64,000 bases of DNA from Clostridiales bacterium (GTDB lineage Bacteria; Bacillota; Clostridia; Oscillospirales; Acutalibacteraceae), in NCBI GenBank assembly GCA_012839185.1, contig DUNU01000015.1, positions 62,001 to 126,000 on the forward strand. Reading direction: 5' to 3'. Shown here one piece after another: positions 34,309 to 43,428 of the stretch. The notes beneath the pieces were generated by a model. That model ran no database searches. It saw nothing but the letters and a program-made list of their open reading frames with translations, and was not told the DNA's origin. Made by a program: the position numbers and the translations under genes. The number at the start of each line of letters is the position of its first letter. Position 1 is the first letter of the stretch.

Positions 34309-35865
34309 ATGTTAATTAAAGTAATGTTTCTGGTAGTGTTTTTCGGTGTAATGTTGGGTGTCGGATTGTATTCTCGTAAAAAAGCAACCGATGTGGACGG
34401 TTTTGTTATGGGTGGTCGTTCTATCGGTCCTTGGATGACGGCATTTTCATACGGAACAACATATTTTTCCGCTGTAATTTTTGTAGGTTACGCAGGACAA
34501 TTTGGTTGGCGTTTTGGTATTGCATCAACGTGGATTGGTATTGGTAACGCTTTAATCGGCTCACTTCTTGCTTGGGTAATATTAGGTCGTCGTACCCGCG
34601 TTATGACACAGCATTTAGGTTCAGCCACAATGCCGCAGTTTTTTGAAAAGAGATTTAATTCAAAAGCAATGAAGCTTATTTCTTCCATTATTATTTTCGT
34701 ATTCTTAATTCCTTATACCGCATCGTTATATAATGGTTTAAGTCGTCTTTTTGGTATGGCTTTTGACATTGACTACACAATTTGTATAATCGCTGTTGCA
34801 TTATTTACTGCTGTCTATGTTGTCGCAGGCGGATATTTGGCAGCTTCGGTAAATGACTTTATACAGGGTATAGTAATGCTGGTTGGTATAGTTATGATTA
34901 TTGTATCCATCCTTAAAGTAAACGGTGGTTTTCTCGGCTCACTTGATGCTCTTGCTCATGTTTCAGATACTTCTGTATCAACCTCTCCCGGCGTATTTGC
35001 TTCCTTCTTCGGACCGGATCCGACATCTTTGTTCGCTGTTGTAATTCTTACTTCTTTAGGTACTTGGGGACTTCCTCAGATGGTGCAAAAATTTTATGCA
35101 ATCAAGAGTGAGGATGCCATCAATAAGGGTACAGTCATTTCCACTCTATTTGCTATCATAATAGCCGGCGGTTGCTACTTTTTAGGCGGTTTCGGCAGAA
35201 TATTTAATGTTGATGTTGCAAATGAAGGCTTTGATGCAATTATTCCGACAATGCTTTCAGGTCTGTCCGATGTAATTTTTGCAATGGCGGTTGTATTGGT
35301 GCTTTCCGCCTCGATGTCAACGCTTGCATCTTTGGTATTAACCTCAAGCTCTACTTTGACTCTTGATTTTATTGTTCCTCTGTTTTTAAAGAATAAAAAA
35401 GATGATAAGAAGAACATGCTCATTATCAGAATTTTTATCGCAGTATTCATTGTTATTTCCGCTGTTATCGCTATTAATCAGCATAAGAATGCAAACTCAT
35501 TTATTGCACAGCTTATGGGACTTTCTTGGGGTGCACTTGCCGGTGCGTTTTTAGCTCCTTTCCTTTACAGTTTATATTGGAAACGTGTTACAAAGCCTGC
35601 ATGTATTGCATCATTTATCAGCGGTACCGGAATAATGCTTTCCAATATGTTCTTTAAGGATGCATTCCCGGAAATTCTCAAAAGTCCTATTAATTGCGGT
35701 GCATTTGCAATGGTTGTTGGGCTTATCATCGTTCCTGTTGTGAGTTTAATAACAAAAGCTCCGAAAGAAGAACATCTGGAGAAAACATTTGCGTGCTATG
35801 AAGAGACGGTTACTGTTCCTATAACCGAAGCTCTTAATGTTGTTAAGAAAGCAAAAAAGAAATAA
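34309..35865 (+). CDS. Sodium:solute symporter (SSS family), predicted tyrosine or aromatic amino acid related
   Basis: 518 residues, about thirteen membrane helices of the SSS/LeuT-fold family. Helix-1 region GLYSRKKATDVDGFVMGGRSIGPWMTAFSYGTTYFSA is the typical SSS start; VVAGGYLAASVNDFIQG and GTWGLPQMVQKFYAIKS are also family landmarks. It takes up a solute with Na+. From sequence alone the substrate is open, but the upstream Tyr-rich leader suggests regulation by tyrosine supply, hence tyrosine or a related compound. AGGAG precedes the ATG. No terminator is obvious after the stop. Confidence 0.92.
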   Translation: MLIKVMFLVVFFGVMLGVGLYSRKKATDVDGFVMGGRSIGPWMTAFSYGTTYFSAVIFVGYAGQFGWRFGIASTWIGIGNALIGSLLAWVILGRRTRVMTQHLGSATMPQFFEKRFNSKAMKLISSIIIFVFLIPYTASLYNGLSRLFGMAFDIDYTICIIAVALFTAVYVVAGGYLAASVNDFIQGIVMLVGIVMIIVSILKVNGGFLGSLDALAHVSDTSVSTSPGVFASFFGPDPTSLFAVVILTSLGTWGLPQMVQKFYAIKSEDAINKGTVISTLFAIIIAGGCYFLGGFGRIFNVDVANEGFDAIIPTMLSGLSDVIFAMAVVLVLSASMSTLASLVLTSSSTLTLDFIVPLFLKNKKDDKKNMLIIRIFIAVFIVISAVIAINQHKNANSFIAQLMGLSWGALAGAFLAPFLYSLYWKRVTKPACIASFISGTGIMLSNMFFKDAFPEILKSPINCGAFAMVVGLIIVPVVSLITKAPKEEHLEKTFACYEETVTVPITEALNVVKKAKKK

Positions 35866-35952
35866 ACAAATATTTTCTATTCAATACATTCTCAAAGTTA
35901 GACTTTTTAAGCATAGCAGTCAGTAAAAATCATTTAAGTTGTTCGTATTTGG

Positions 35953-35968
35953 TAAACTGATTAGTTTA
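35953..35968. repeat. Inverted repeat before the phosphotransferase gene
   Basis: TAAACT-GATT-AGTTTA, 6-bp arms, 46 bases before the start codon. The rest of the 35866-36013 gap shows no clear promoter. Confidence 0.35.
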
Positions 35969-36013
35969 TAGATAAAAAGCATACATACTTATAGAGGAAC
36001 AGGAGTGGAGAAA

Positions 36014-36961
36014 ATGATAAATGTTCTTGATAACAGCGACAAACATTTAAGACCTATATTAGCCAAAATTGTTTTTGAAAAACTAAATAAGAAAGTTGAT
36101 GAATTAAAGTTTATCGGCGGCGGCAGTTTCGGCAGAGTTTATAAGGCAGTTCTTGACAATGGTGAAAAACTTGCACTGAAAGCTTATAGATTACAAGGCT
36201 CGCAATATGTAGAAGCCCAACAGCTTAATATTCTTTCAGAGAATACAAAAGTAACGATGCCTAAGGTTGTTTTTACTTATGAAGATGAGGAAAATGCTAT
36301 ATTAGCAATGACTTTTGTTGATGGTAAGAATGTATTAAATCCGTTATTTTTATTAAAAAGCAAGAAACAAAAACAAGATTTTGCGGATACGGTTATTTCC
36401 GGTATGCTTGAATGGCATAGCGTTACAAATATTAAATTCGGTGAATTATCTGACCCTGTTTATGATAGTTGGATAGGATACTATAAAAAAGAAAAGCAGG
36501 AACCTTGGCTCAAAGCTTTGAAAGATTTATCTGAAAAAGGAAAGTACAGCAAGAAAAACTTGAAACTTCTTTATGATGTAACGGAAATTTTTAACAAACT
36601 GCCTGAAGACAACACTGTTCCAGTACTTATTCATGGCGACCTTAATATAATGAACATTATGGCTGATCCGAAAACTCTAAAGCTTACTGCATTTATAGAC
36701 CCATGCGGAAGTCTTTGGGCTGACAGGGAATATGATTTATTCCAACTTCGCAATATGTGGGGTGATGCCTATGGTTTGTATGAAACATATAAAAGAAACT
36801 ATAAACTATCTGAATTTGCTGATTTTAGAGTTGCTTATTATGCCTCCATGCACGAAGCATCAATGAGGCTCAAAGGGGGGCTTATTTTCCCCTTATGGGA
36901 AGTTTTAAATAATGCACGACTTAAAAAGGAAATGAAACTTCTAAAAGAAAAGATTGAATAA
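36014..36961 (+). CDS. Aminoglycoside phosphotransferase/fructosamine kinase-like small-molecule kinase
   Basis: 315 residues with a protein kinase-like fold. FIGGGSFGRVYKAVL is a glycine-rich loop, LALKAYRL carries the ATP lysine, VLIHGDLNIMNIM is the catalytic HGDxxxxN loop, and LTAFIDPCGSLWADREYDL the metal-binding aspartate. Relatives phosphorylate aminoglycosides, homoserine, choline or fructosamines; nothing here assigns the substrate or implies drug resistance. ATG at 36014 is preceded by AGGAG at 8 bases; a GTG at 36005 overlaps that site. Confidence 0.85.
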   Translation: MINVLDNSDKHLRPILAKIVFEKLNKKVDELKFIGGGSFGRVYKAVLDNGEKLALKAYRLQGSQYVEAQQLNILSENTKVTMPKVVFTYEDEENAILAMTFVDGKNVLNPLFLLKSKKQKQDFADTVISGMLEWHSVTNIKFGELSDPVYDSWIGYYKKEKQEPWLKALKDLSEKGKYSKKNLKLLYDVTEIFNKLPEDNTVPVLIHGDLNIMNIMADPKTLKLTAFIDPCGSLWADREYDLFQLRNMWGDAYGLYETYKRNYKLSEFADFRVAYYASMHEASMRLKGGLIFPLWEVLNNARLKKEMKLLKEKIE

Positions 36962-37016
36962 GATATAACTCCTGATATTAAAATTACAACAGTGCAATAA
37001 TTAATTGACTATATTA

Positions 37017-37045
37017 ACTGCTCTCTTTTTGAGGGCAGTTTTTGT
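37017..37045 (+). terminator. Terminator of the kinase gene
   Basis: ACTGCTCTC (37017-37025) pairs with GAGGGCAGT (37031-37039) with one G-U, then TTTTTG. Confidence 0.85.
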
Positions 37046-37097
37046 TTGCATTTGAGAAAACATCTCAAATTATAAAATCAATAAATAGGCTGAGAAA

Positions 37098-37117
37098 GAA
37101 AAAAGCCCCGAAGGGCT
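37098..37117 (-). terminator. Terminator of the 37.1-38.3 kb lipoprotein gene
   Basis: Minus strand AGCCC-TTCG-GGGCT (37104-37117), a UUCG tetraloop hairpin followed by TTTTTTC. Confidence 0.85.
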
Positions 37118-37128
37118 AATTCTAATAA

Positions 37129-38331
37129 TTATTCTTCAATATCAGCAGTCCAGTCACAACCGATTTTATAAATATCAGTAAACTTAAATGTGATTTCAAA
37201 CTCTCCCAAATACTCAAAATCTCCAACACCTTTTGCAGTTGCTGTGATATAAGAAATCTTTGTTAGTTTAAGCTCTTCAAGTTGGTCGGTAATTCTGTCT
37301 GCCATAACTTCGATTTTACAATCAGCAATTTTTGTTTCATATTCGTCTGCAACATCGACAAAAGCTGAGAGCTTATCAAATTCAGCGGTAATTTCTTTTG
37401 GGGTGATAGTGGGAATGCAGCCGAAAGCACCTTCATACAGAGCTTCGCTTTCAATCTTACCTAAATTAATTAAGATTTTATACATGATATCACTTTCGAT
37501 ACAGGAAGCAGAAAATTCGTCATCATTGAGGTATTCATCACTGAAAGGAATTTCATCTATAGCGACTATATCAAAGTTCTCCTCGCCAAATTCAACTACT
37601 TCGGGAACCGGCATAAACTCATCGGATTTTGCATTATCAAGGAATATATTGCGAAGTATATTTCTTGCGGAGCGAAGAAGTTGTATTGCTGAATCGTCGT
37701 CTGTCCCGATAGGAGCAAGCTCAACATCATCAACTTTATAATCTCTTGAGAAAGAGATGTAGGGTTTTCCTTCATTTACTATATCAACAAGACCGTTAAC
37801 ATAGGCAAAAATACGACCTGCATCTTGCATCCAGATTTCGCCCTCAGGATTATGAAGAAAACCGAGGCTGTTCGCGGGATTTGTATCAGAGATTTCAATA
37901 TTTTCATTGCTGAAAAGACCGGTTTTCTCGATGCGTTTATTGTTCTCATCAAGGGTTGAATATGTTTTGTAGTACCAATAATTGTTTTCACTTGCAAAAT
38001 CAGCAGCATAGGAATTATCAACACAAATGATAACAGTGTTTTTATCAATAATATCTTTCTCGATAAATTTAACACTTGCGGGAATATCAATAGAAACAAG
38101 GGTTTTTCCTGCAAGCATTTCGGCAGTAATTTCTTTAGCTCCGTCTTGTATAACGAGCTTTTCGCCTTTAATTTGGCTAACAAGAATATCGGGAACTTTT
38201 ACATTTTTCGATTTACTCTCAACATAAGGTTGGACTTCGTCTTCATTGGATTCAGTCAACGAACAACCGCTAAAACAACTGATGATGGATATGCTTAATA
38301 ATATAATAAAGAATAATCTAATTTTTTTCAT
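37129..38331 (-). CDS. Lipoprotein of unknown function with a BspA-like stretch
   Basis: 400 residues. Lipoprotein signal: MKKIRLFFIILL hydrophobic core and FSGC lipobox (cysteine near residue 24). Residues about 70-115 (SIDIPASVKFI, then CVDNSYAADFASENN) resemble the edge of a BspA-type leucine-rich repeat. The remainder, acidic and helix-rich with no metal or catalytic motif I recognise, is unassigned. AGAGG lies before the ATG at 38331. Single gene with its own promoter and terminator; probably surface-exposed. Confidence 0.82.
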   Translation of the reverse strand: MKKIRLFFIILLSISIISCFSGCSLTESNEDEVQPYVESKSKNVKVPDILVSQIKGEKLVIQDGAKEITAEMLAGKTLVSIDIPASVKFIEKDIIDKNTVIICVDNSYAADFASENNYWYYKTYSTLDENNKRIEKTGLFSNENIEISDTNPANSLGFLHNPEGEIWMQDAGRIFAYVNGLVDIVNEGKPYISFSRDYKVDDVELAPIGTDDDSAIQLLRSARNILRNIFLDNAKSDEFMPVPEVVEFGEENFDIVAIDEIPFSDEYLNDDEFSASCIESDIMYKILINLGKIESEALYEGAFGCIPTITPKEITAEFDKLSAFVDVADEYETKIADCKIEVMADRITDQLEELKLTKISYITATAKGVGDFEYLGEFEITFKFTDIYKIGCDWTADIEE

Positions 38332-38363
38332 TACGCACAAACCTCTTGCATTATAATAAACTA

Positions 38364-38392
38364 ATTATAACATAAGTTTGTATAAATTTCAA
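38364..38392 (-). promoter_or_regulatory. Promoter for the lipoprotein gene
   Basis: Minus strand TTGAAA (38387-38392) and TATAAT (38364-38369), spacer 17. Confidence 0.75.
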
Positions 38393-38403
38393 GTATTTTC
38401 TTA

Positions 38404-38432
38404 TAGACAAATCAAAATTTTTATGATATAAT
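38404..38432 (+). promoter_or_regulatory. Promoter for serine hydrolase-MFS-LRR operon
   Basis: TAGACA (38404-38409) and TATAAT (38427-38432), spacer 17; 11 bases from the divergent -35. Confidence 0.7.
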
Positions 38433-38466
38433 ACTATAAAACATACAAAAAGAAAGAGGTGTATTC

Positions 38467-39324
38467 TTGAGCAGATTTCTCAAAAACTTTGCTGAGTTTT
38501 TGGACGAACAACCGTTTGACATTATTCGAGCCACTGAAATTCATGATGGAAAAAGAGAGACTTTGGAACGTATCAGGGCAAACTATTGTCAAAATACCTA
38601 TTCAGTTGCAAAATTTTTCACTATGACTGCTATCGGACTTCTGGTTGATGACGGCAAGCTTTCCGTTAAGGATAAGATTACGGATATTTTTGCAGATGAA
38701 CTGCCTAAAAATATTGATGAGCGATGGGATATTACGACCGTTTCTACTTGCTTAACGCATAAAATCGGATTACCCGGCGGGTTTTTAGATATCGATTGTC
38801 AGAAATCAAGTGAATTTTCAGAAGACTACCTGAAATATATGTTTGAATATCCGCTTTTATATACTCCTGAAACTGACAGAAAATATACTGACGGAGCGTA
38901 TTATCTTCTTGCAAGAGTGGTTGAGAAGATAACAGGTGATAATGTTGAAGATTTCTTATGGAAAAAAATACTTTTTCAGATGGATTTTCAAGAAATAGCT
39001 TGGAGTCATTGCCCCAAAGGATATTCTATGGGAGGAACAGGTTTATATATAGGTTCTCCCGATATGGCAAAAATGGGACAGCTTTATCTTAACGGTGGTG
39101 TGTACAACGGTGTTCATCTTTTATCAGAAAACTGGGTTAAGACTTCAATTGAAAACCGTTATGCGATTGACAGTGATCCCGATGAAATTATTTTCTTCAA
39201 AGGTGGTATGTATGGTCAAAAACTAATATTCTGTCCTTCTCAAAATCGTGTGCTTGCCATTCAAAGCTATGATGCAAACGGTGATTTAATGGCAAAATTT
39301 TTAATAAACTACAAGGAGGAATAA
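38467..39324 (+). CDS. Serine hydrolase of the beta-lactamase class C/AmpC-like family
   Basis: 285 residues. S46-V-A-K49 in NTYSVAKFFTM is the SxxK motif; YTDGAYYLLARVVEKITG corresponds to the usual YxN region but with D in place of N; KGGMYGQ near the C-terminus is the third-motif region. No signal peptide, so a cytoplasmic esterase/peptidase is more likely than an antibiotic-cleaving enzyme. The start is TTG, selected because GAGGTG precedes it. The stop abuts the ATG of the transporter gene. Confidence 0.87.
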   Translation: MSRFLKNFAEFLDEQPFDIIRATEIHDGKRETLERIRANYCQNTYSVAKFFTMTAIGLLVDDGKLSVKDKITDIFADELPKNIDERWDITTVSTCLTHKIGLPGGFLDIDCQKSSEFSEDYLKYMFEYPLLYTPETDRKYTDGAYYLLARVVEKITGDNVEDFLWKKILFQMDFQEIAWSHCPKGYSMGGTGLYIGSPDMAKMGQLYLNGGVYNGVHLLSENWVKTSIENRYAIDSDPDEIIFFKGGMYGQKLIFCPSQNRVLAIQSYDANGDLMAKFLINYKEE

Positions 39325-41082
39325 ATGGCTAAATTTGTTGAAAAAGCAAAGGGTCTTTACAAGGAAATAAGGACTCATTGGAAAGAACCTGCACCGGGGA
39401 ATTATGTTCCGTATAAGGAATACAAAGATGTAATCTTTGCTGTTGGTGCGAATTATGCAGGAGAAAAGACAATCAGAACCTATATAGGTTTCTGGGCAGG
39501 TTGCTATTTGATGATGTATCATTACAAGCTGCCGTACCTCACCTATTCTATTATCGGCATTATCAATATGCCACTCGGTTATATCTGGACTTTGATCTGG
39601 TGGTTTGTTTGCGATAATTTAGGTTTTATGCAAAAGAAGACCGAGAGGATATTGTATGCGATCTATTTTTCACTGACGGCAATAGGTATTGCAATGATTG
39701 CTATCAATTTCACACCAATGCTTAATCCTACAAATTCTCTTGTTAAATATCTCAACGGTTTAGAAGGTATAAATTGTGCGTCGGCGATAAAGATTTTGGG
39801 TACGCATATTTTTTATAACGGCTATGTCGGTATGAGAAATATTTTCTGGCGTAAAAAATTGATTCCCAAGTATGGAAGGTACAAATATTCTTTGTATTCC
39901 GATATTGTACCGAAAACAATAATGGTATTTTTAATCGGCTGGCTTCCTTTCTATAAAATTCCCGATGTAACCACTCGTGTTTGGGTAGCAAACTTATTAT
40001 TTGCAATATATAATTGCTACGGTTTTGGAAATTATCTTGAGACATGTGCTGAAAATATTTCTCCCAATCCAAGAGAAAGAATTTTGGTTCGCACCTATCC
40101 GATTAAAATATCTCATATTTTCCACTCTCTGATCGCAATCATCATCCCTGCTGCTATCGGTGCTTTCAGATATGAATGGGCAGATATAAATGTTTTCAGA
40201 TATTTGATTCCCGGTGTTTTTTTGATATTTGCTGTTATAACTGTTATATATGCCCCACGAATTCAAGAACGGATACCGCAGCCTCCTCTTGAAAAAAAGG
40301 TCGGAATAAAATTCTGGGACGGATTATTTGGTGTATTGAGCAACAAGTATCATTGGATATTGACTATAGTCGGACTACTTGACTCTTTGGGCAACGGAAT
40401 GCTTGCGTTTACCACTATTTTATATCTTTATACCTTCAGATTATCCGGACTGTCATACTCGCTTCTTGTTACTTTGGTAGCGTTCACCGGCACTCCACCG
40501 GATTTCTTTACACCATATTTTATAAAACGATTTTCGTATAAGCAGGTAATGATATTCTTCCAGCTTTCTCGTGCAATCGGCTATTCACTTGTAATTTTGG
40601 CTTTGGTGTTCTGTCGGGATAATGTTATCCTCTGTGGTACAGTTTGTGTAATCGTTCTCATATTTATGGAAATGACTCAGACAGTGCCTAAATCAATTGA
40701 TCGTGATATGGCTATCAGAATCAGGGACTATCAGATGTATATTTCAGGTGAACGCCTTGAAAGTTTCGCAGGTATATTCGGTTGGTTTACCGGTCCGATT
40801 ACTTCATTTGTAAGTTTGATTATCCCCTTACTGCTTTTGAAATTCGGATTTAACAGTAACTGGGATGTTCTCTTTATAGATGAATCAAGGGTTAATATTG
40901 TTGTTATTCCGATTTTAATTGATGTAATTGGCTTCTTCTTAATGACAATTCCCTTCTTGTTGTGGGACTATGATGCAGAGAAACACCGTCAAGTTATGGC
41001 GGTGCTAAAACGGCGAGCGGAAGTAACTGAAAAACAAGCGATAGAAGAAGGAGATGACATCTCCGGCAGCTTTACTGGTTAG
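39325..41082 (+). CDS. MFS-type transporter
   Basis: 585 residues, about twelve membrane helices, longer than the common ~450. The cytoplasmic N-terminus (KEPAPGNYVPYKEYKDVIFAVGANYAGEK) precedes the first helix. Features such as IPKYGRYKYSLYSD between helices and PKSIDRDMAIRIRDYQMYISGERLE resemble the glycoside-pentoside-hexuronide/MFS_2 type of cation symporter. Substrate unknown. It follows the serine hydrolase with no gap and is followed by the LRR gene after 11 bases. Confidence 0.85.
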   Translation: MAKFVEKAKGLYKEIRTHWKEPAPGNYVPYKEYKDVIFAVGANYAGEKTIRTYIGFWAGCYLMMYHYKLPYLTYSIIGIINMPLGYIWTLIWWFVCDNLGFMQKKTERILYAIYFSLTAIGIAMIAINFTPMLNPTNSLVKYLNGLEGINCASAIKILGTHIFYNGYVGMRNIFWRKKLIPKYGRYKYSLYSDIVPKTIMVFLIGWLPFYKIPDVTTRVWVANLLFAIYNCYGFGNYLETCAENISPNPRERILVRTYPIKISHIFHSLIAIIIPAAIGAFRYEWADINVFRYLIPGVFLIFAVITVIYAPRIQERIPQPPLEKKVGIKFWDGLFGVLSNKYHWILTIVGLLDSLGNGMLAFTTILYLYTFRLSGLSYSLLVTLVAFTGTPPDFFTPYFIKRFSYKQVMIFFQLSRAIGYSLVILALVFCRDNVILCGTVCVIVLIFMEMTQTVPKSIDRDMAIRIRDYQMYISGERLESFAGIFGWFTGPITSFVSLIIPLLLLKFGFNSNWDVLFIDESRVNIVVIPILIDVIGFFLMTIPFLLWDYDAEKHRQVMAVLKRRAEVTEKQAIEEGDDISGSFTG

Positions 41083-41093
41083 GAGGTCTTGAT

Positions 41094-42260
41094 ATGAAAA
41101 AGAACGAAGAAAAGACCAAGCATGAAATTATTGAAGATATCGAACTTGATATTCCCGAAGATGAAATCTGGACTTATCAAATTCCGGGATTAGCTGCACC
41201 GCATATTAACAGAGAATATAAAAATGCCGGAATAAAGCGTGCTTTGCTTGTTATTGCGATTGTTATTGCAGTTTTTCTGTCCATTTATTTTAGTGTTCGA
41301 GCAGTTTCAAGTGAAACTTTTGAATATAAAGATCTTGGAAACGGAACTTATGAATTTTTTAAGTTTTCGAATACTGTCGATACCGAAGAAATTGATATCG
41401 ACTACTGTCTTAATGTTCGTTATTTGAAAGAGAAAGAATCTGAAAACCATGACGATTTTTATGTTTTTGAAAAAGATGAGAGCAAACCAATAAGTGCTGT
41501 CCGTGAGTATTGTTTTAACTGTGATGAAAGGATTAAAATAATAAATATCGGTAAGGATGTTGAGGTTATTGACGGAAAATCTTTTTACAGCTGTTGGAAT
41601 TTAGAGGCAATATTTGTTGATGATGCAAATGAGAACTATTGTGATATTGATGGAGTTTTGTATACAAAAGATTTAAGCAAAGTCATTTGTTATCCTATAA
41701 ATCACGATGAATATTTGCGTCAAAAATACGGATATACAATAGAACCAGCACAAGATTCTCCGGAATTTGCCCAATATGAAAAGGATGTTCTCACTTATGT
41801 TCTTCCTCTTGAAACAAAAATTGTCGGTAAATTGGCTTTCAACTATGCAGAAATAAAGAACATTTACCTTCCTGATACTTTGATCGAAATCCAAACTCTC
41901 GGCTTTTTTAAGTCAACTCGTCTTGCAAATGTTTATTCATACATTGCAACTCCCGATGATGCTTACATTTCGCTTCCCAATTCGTTAACACGTATCGAAA
42001 GTGATGCATTTTCCTATGACCAGGATTTAACATATATGTTTATTCCGAAAAACGTCGAATATATCGGTCATCATGCATTTTGGGATACGGTATATGATGA
42101 AGATGGTGAACTTCATGGAATAACTGAAATATTTGTTGAATTGTCAGAAGATGATTTCCATAAGAAGGTTACTTGCGGAGACCAGTGGAGAGGGAAGTAT
42201 GACTACAGGCTTTTTAAGAAGTCTGTTGATGTAAACTATTCTGCAGAAAGAAAAAATTGA
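41094..42260 (+). CDS. Membrane-anchored leucine-rich repeat (BspA-like) protein
   Basis: 388 residues. Acidic cytoplasmic N-terminus, one membrane helix at about residues 48-68 (ALLVIAIVIAVFLSIYFSV), then an extracytoplasmic region with BspA/LRR_5-type repeats: NIGKDVEVIDGKSFYSCWNLEAI, LETKIVGKLAFNYAEIKNIYLPDTLIEI and NSLTRIESDAFSYDQDLTYMFIPKNVEYI. Such repeats bind proteins or glycans. AGGAGG precedes the ATG. Being the third gene of the operon, it may form a surface complex with the transporter (inference). Confidence 0.85.
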   Translation: MKKNEEKTKHEIIEDIELDIPEDEIWTYQIPGLAAPHINREYKNAGIKRALLVIAIVIAVFLSIYFSVRAVSSETFEYKDLGNGTYEFFKFSNTVDTEEIDIDYCLNVRYLKEKESENHDDFYVFEKDESKPISAVREYCFNCDERIKIINIGKDVEVIDGKSFYSCWNLEAIFVDDANENYCDIDGVLYTKDLSKVICYPINHDEYLRQKYGYTIEPAQDSPEFAQYEKDVLTYVLPLETKIVGKLAFNYAEIKNIYLPDTLIEIQTLGFFKSTRLANVYSYIATPDDAYISLPNSLTRIESDAFSYDQDLTYMFIPKNVEYIGHHAFWDTVYDEDGELHGITEIFVELSEDDFHKKVTCGDQWRGKYDYRLFKKSVDVNYSAERKN

Positions 42261-42271
42261 TTCTGTAATAT

Positions 42272-42299
42272 AAAAGGCTCGCTTTGTTGAGCCTTTTTC
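42272..42299 (+). terminator. Terminator of the serine hydrolase-MFS-LRR operon
   Basis: AAAAGGCTC (42272-42280) pairs with GAGCCTTTT (42289-42297) around an 8-base loop. Confidence 0.9.
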
Positions 42300-42324
42300 C
42301 GTTGGAGATTATATGTTTTTATGC

Positions 42325-42353
42325 TTGCAAATATCATTCAAGTGTAGTATAAT
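42325..42353 (+). promoter_or_regulatory. Promoter for GDPD gene
   Basis: TTGCAA (42325-42330) and TATAAT (42348-42353), spacer 17. Confidence 0.75.
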
Positions 42354-42379
42354 AAAGAAAAAATTGAAAGGAAAACATT

Positions 42380-43369
42380 ATGAAGAAGATTTTGAAGACA
42401 TTGGCTATCGGTGTTGTGGCTGTCGGTGTTGTTGCAGGCGGACTTGCAATTTTATTCCGACATGATTGGAAGGATGAACCGATTGAAAAAGATGACAGCA
42501 TGACAAATCCCGCTATTACCGATTTAGGCAAGACATTGGTTTCCGCACATCGTTCCGGCGGAGATATTTTCCCCGAAAACACGATGATGGCATTTAGGGG
42601 AAATATCGAGTCTGAAGATTTCAAAACCGATACTTTTGAATTTGATGTTCATCTTACAAAAGATAAAGAACTTATCATTCTGCATGATGATACTTTTGAT
42701 CGCACATCAGATGCTTGTGAGCTTTTTAATGCAACTGATATCCATGCAGAAGATTATACTTATGAGGAACTTCGTCAGCTTAATTTAGGTGAATTTTTCG
42801 TTGCTCTTGACGGCTCAACTCCCTATAAGGGACTTCGTGGGGAAGATGTTCCCGATGACCTTCGTGTTGCACGTGCTTATGATGTTCTTTCCTATCTTAA
42901 ATCTCAGGGAGATTTCGATTATATTATTGAAATTAAGAACGAAAAACAATTAGGCTGTGATGCTGCCGACAGATTATATGCGATTCTGAAAGAATTAGGT
43001 CTGCTTGACAAGGCAATTATCGGTACATTCCATAATGAAATTACTCGATATATGGAGGAAGTATATCCTGATATGCTTCGCTCGGCAGGGGTTAATGAAG
43101 TAATAAAGTTTTACTTCTCCGCACTTTTGAATATCAAGCATAAACCCGGCTACTTTAAGTTTGATGCTCTTCAGATTCCTGCTAATCAATATCCGATTCA
43201 TTTAGGAAATGCCAAGATTGTAAATTATGCTCATAGAAATAACATAGCTGTTCAGTATTGGACAATAAATAACCCCGAGGACATGAAGCTTTTACAAAAT
43301 GCCGGAGCGGACTGTATTATGAGTGATAATCCCGCTGAGTGCTATAGGGTATTAAATAACTGTAATTAA
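42380..43369 (+). CDS. Membrane-anchored glycerophosphodiester phosphodiesterase
   Basis: 329 residues. An N-terminal helix (about 8-26) likely anchors it outside the membrane. GDPD motifs: SAHRSGGDIFPENTMMAF, EFDVHLTKDKELIILHDDTFDRTS, IIEIKN, and the C-terminal VQYWTINNPEDMKLLQNAGADCIMSDNP. It should hydrolyse glycerophosphodiesters to glycerol-3-phosphate and an alcohol. AAAGGAAAAC precedes the ATG. Single gene. Confidence 0.93.
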   Translation: MKKILKTLAIGVVAVGVVAGGLAILFRHDWKDEPIEKDDSMTNPAITDLGKTLVSAHRSGGDIFPENTMMAFRGNIESEDFKTDTFEFDVHLTKDKELIILHDDTFDRTSDACELFNATDIHAEDYTYEELRQLNLGEFFVALDGSTPYKGLRGEDVPDDLRVARAYDVLSYLKSQGDFDYIIEIKNEKQLGCDAADRLYAILKELGLLDKAIIGTFHNEITRYMEEVYPDMLRSAGVNEVIKFYFSALLNIKHKPGYFKFDALQIPANQYPIHLGNAKIVNYAHRNNIAVQYWTINNPEDMKLLQNAGADCIMSDNPAECYRVLNNCN

Positions 43370-43392
43370 ATCGGCTTTACGTTGTTGAATTA

Positions 43393-43428
43393 AATAATAT
43401 CCGCTGCTTGGCAACGGATATTATTTTA
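43393..43428. terminator. Bidirectional terminator between GDPD and flavin oxidoreductase genes
   Basis: AATAATATCCG (43393-43403) pairs perfectly with CGGATATTATT (43415-43425), 11-base loop, followed by T-rich sequence on both strands. Confidence 0.88.

Noticed and set aside
36014-36961. Aminoglycoside resistance gene
   Set aside because: The phosphotransferase fold is present but the family also contains many metabolic small-molecule kinases; nothing links this one to drugs.
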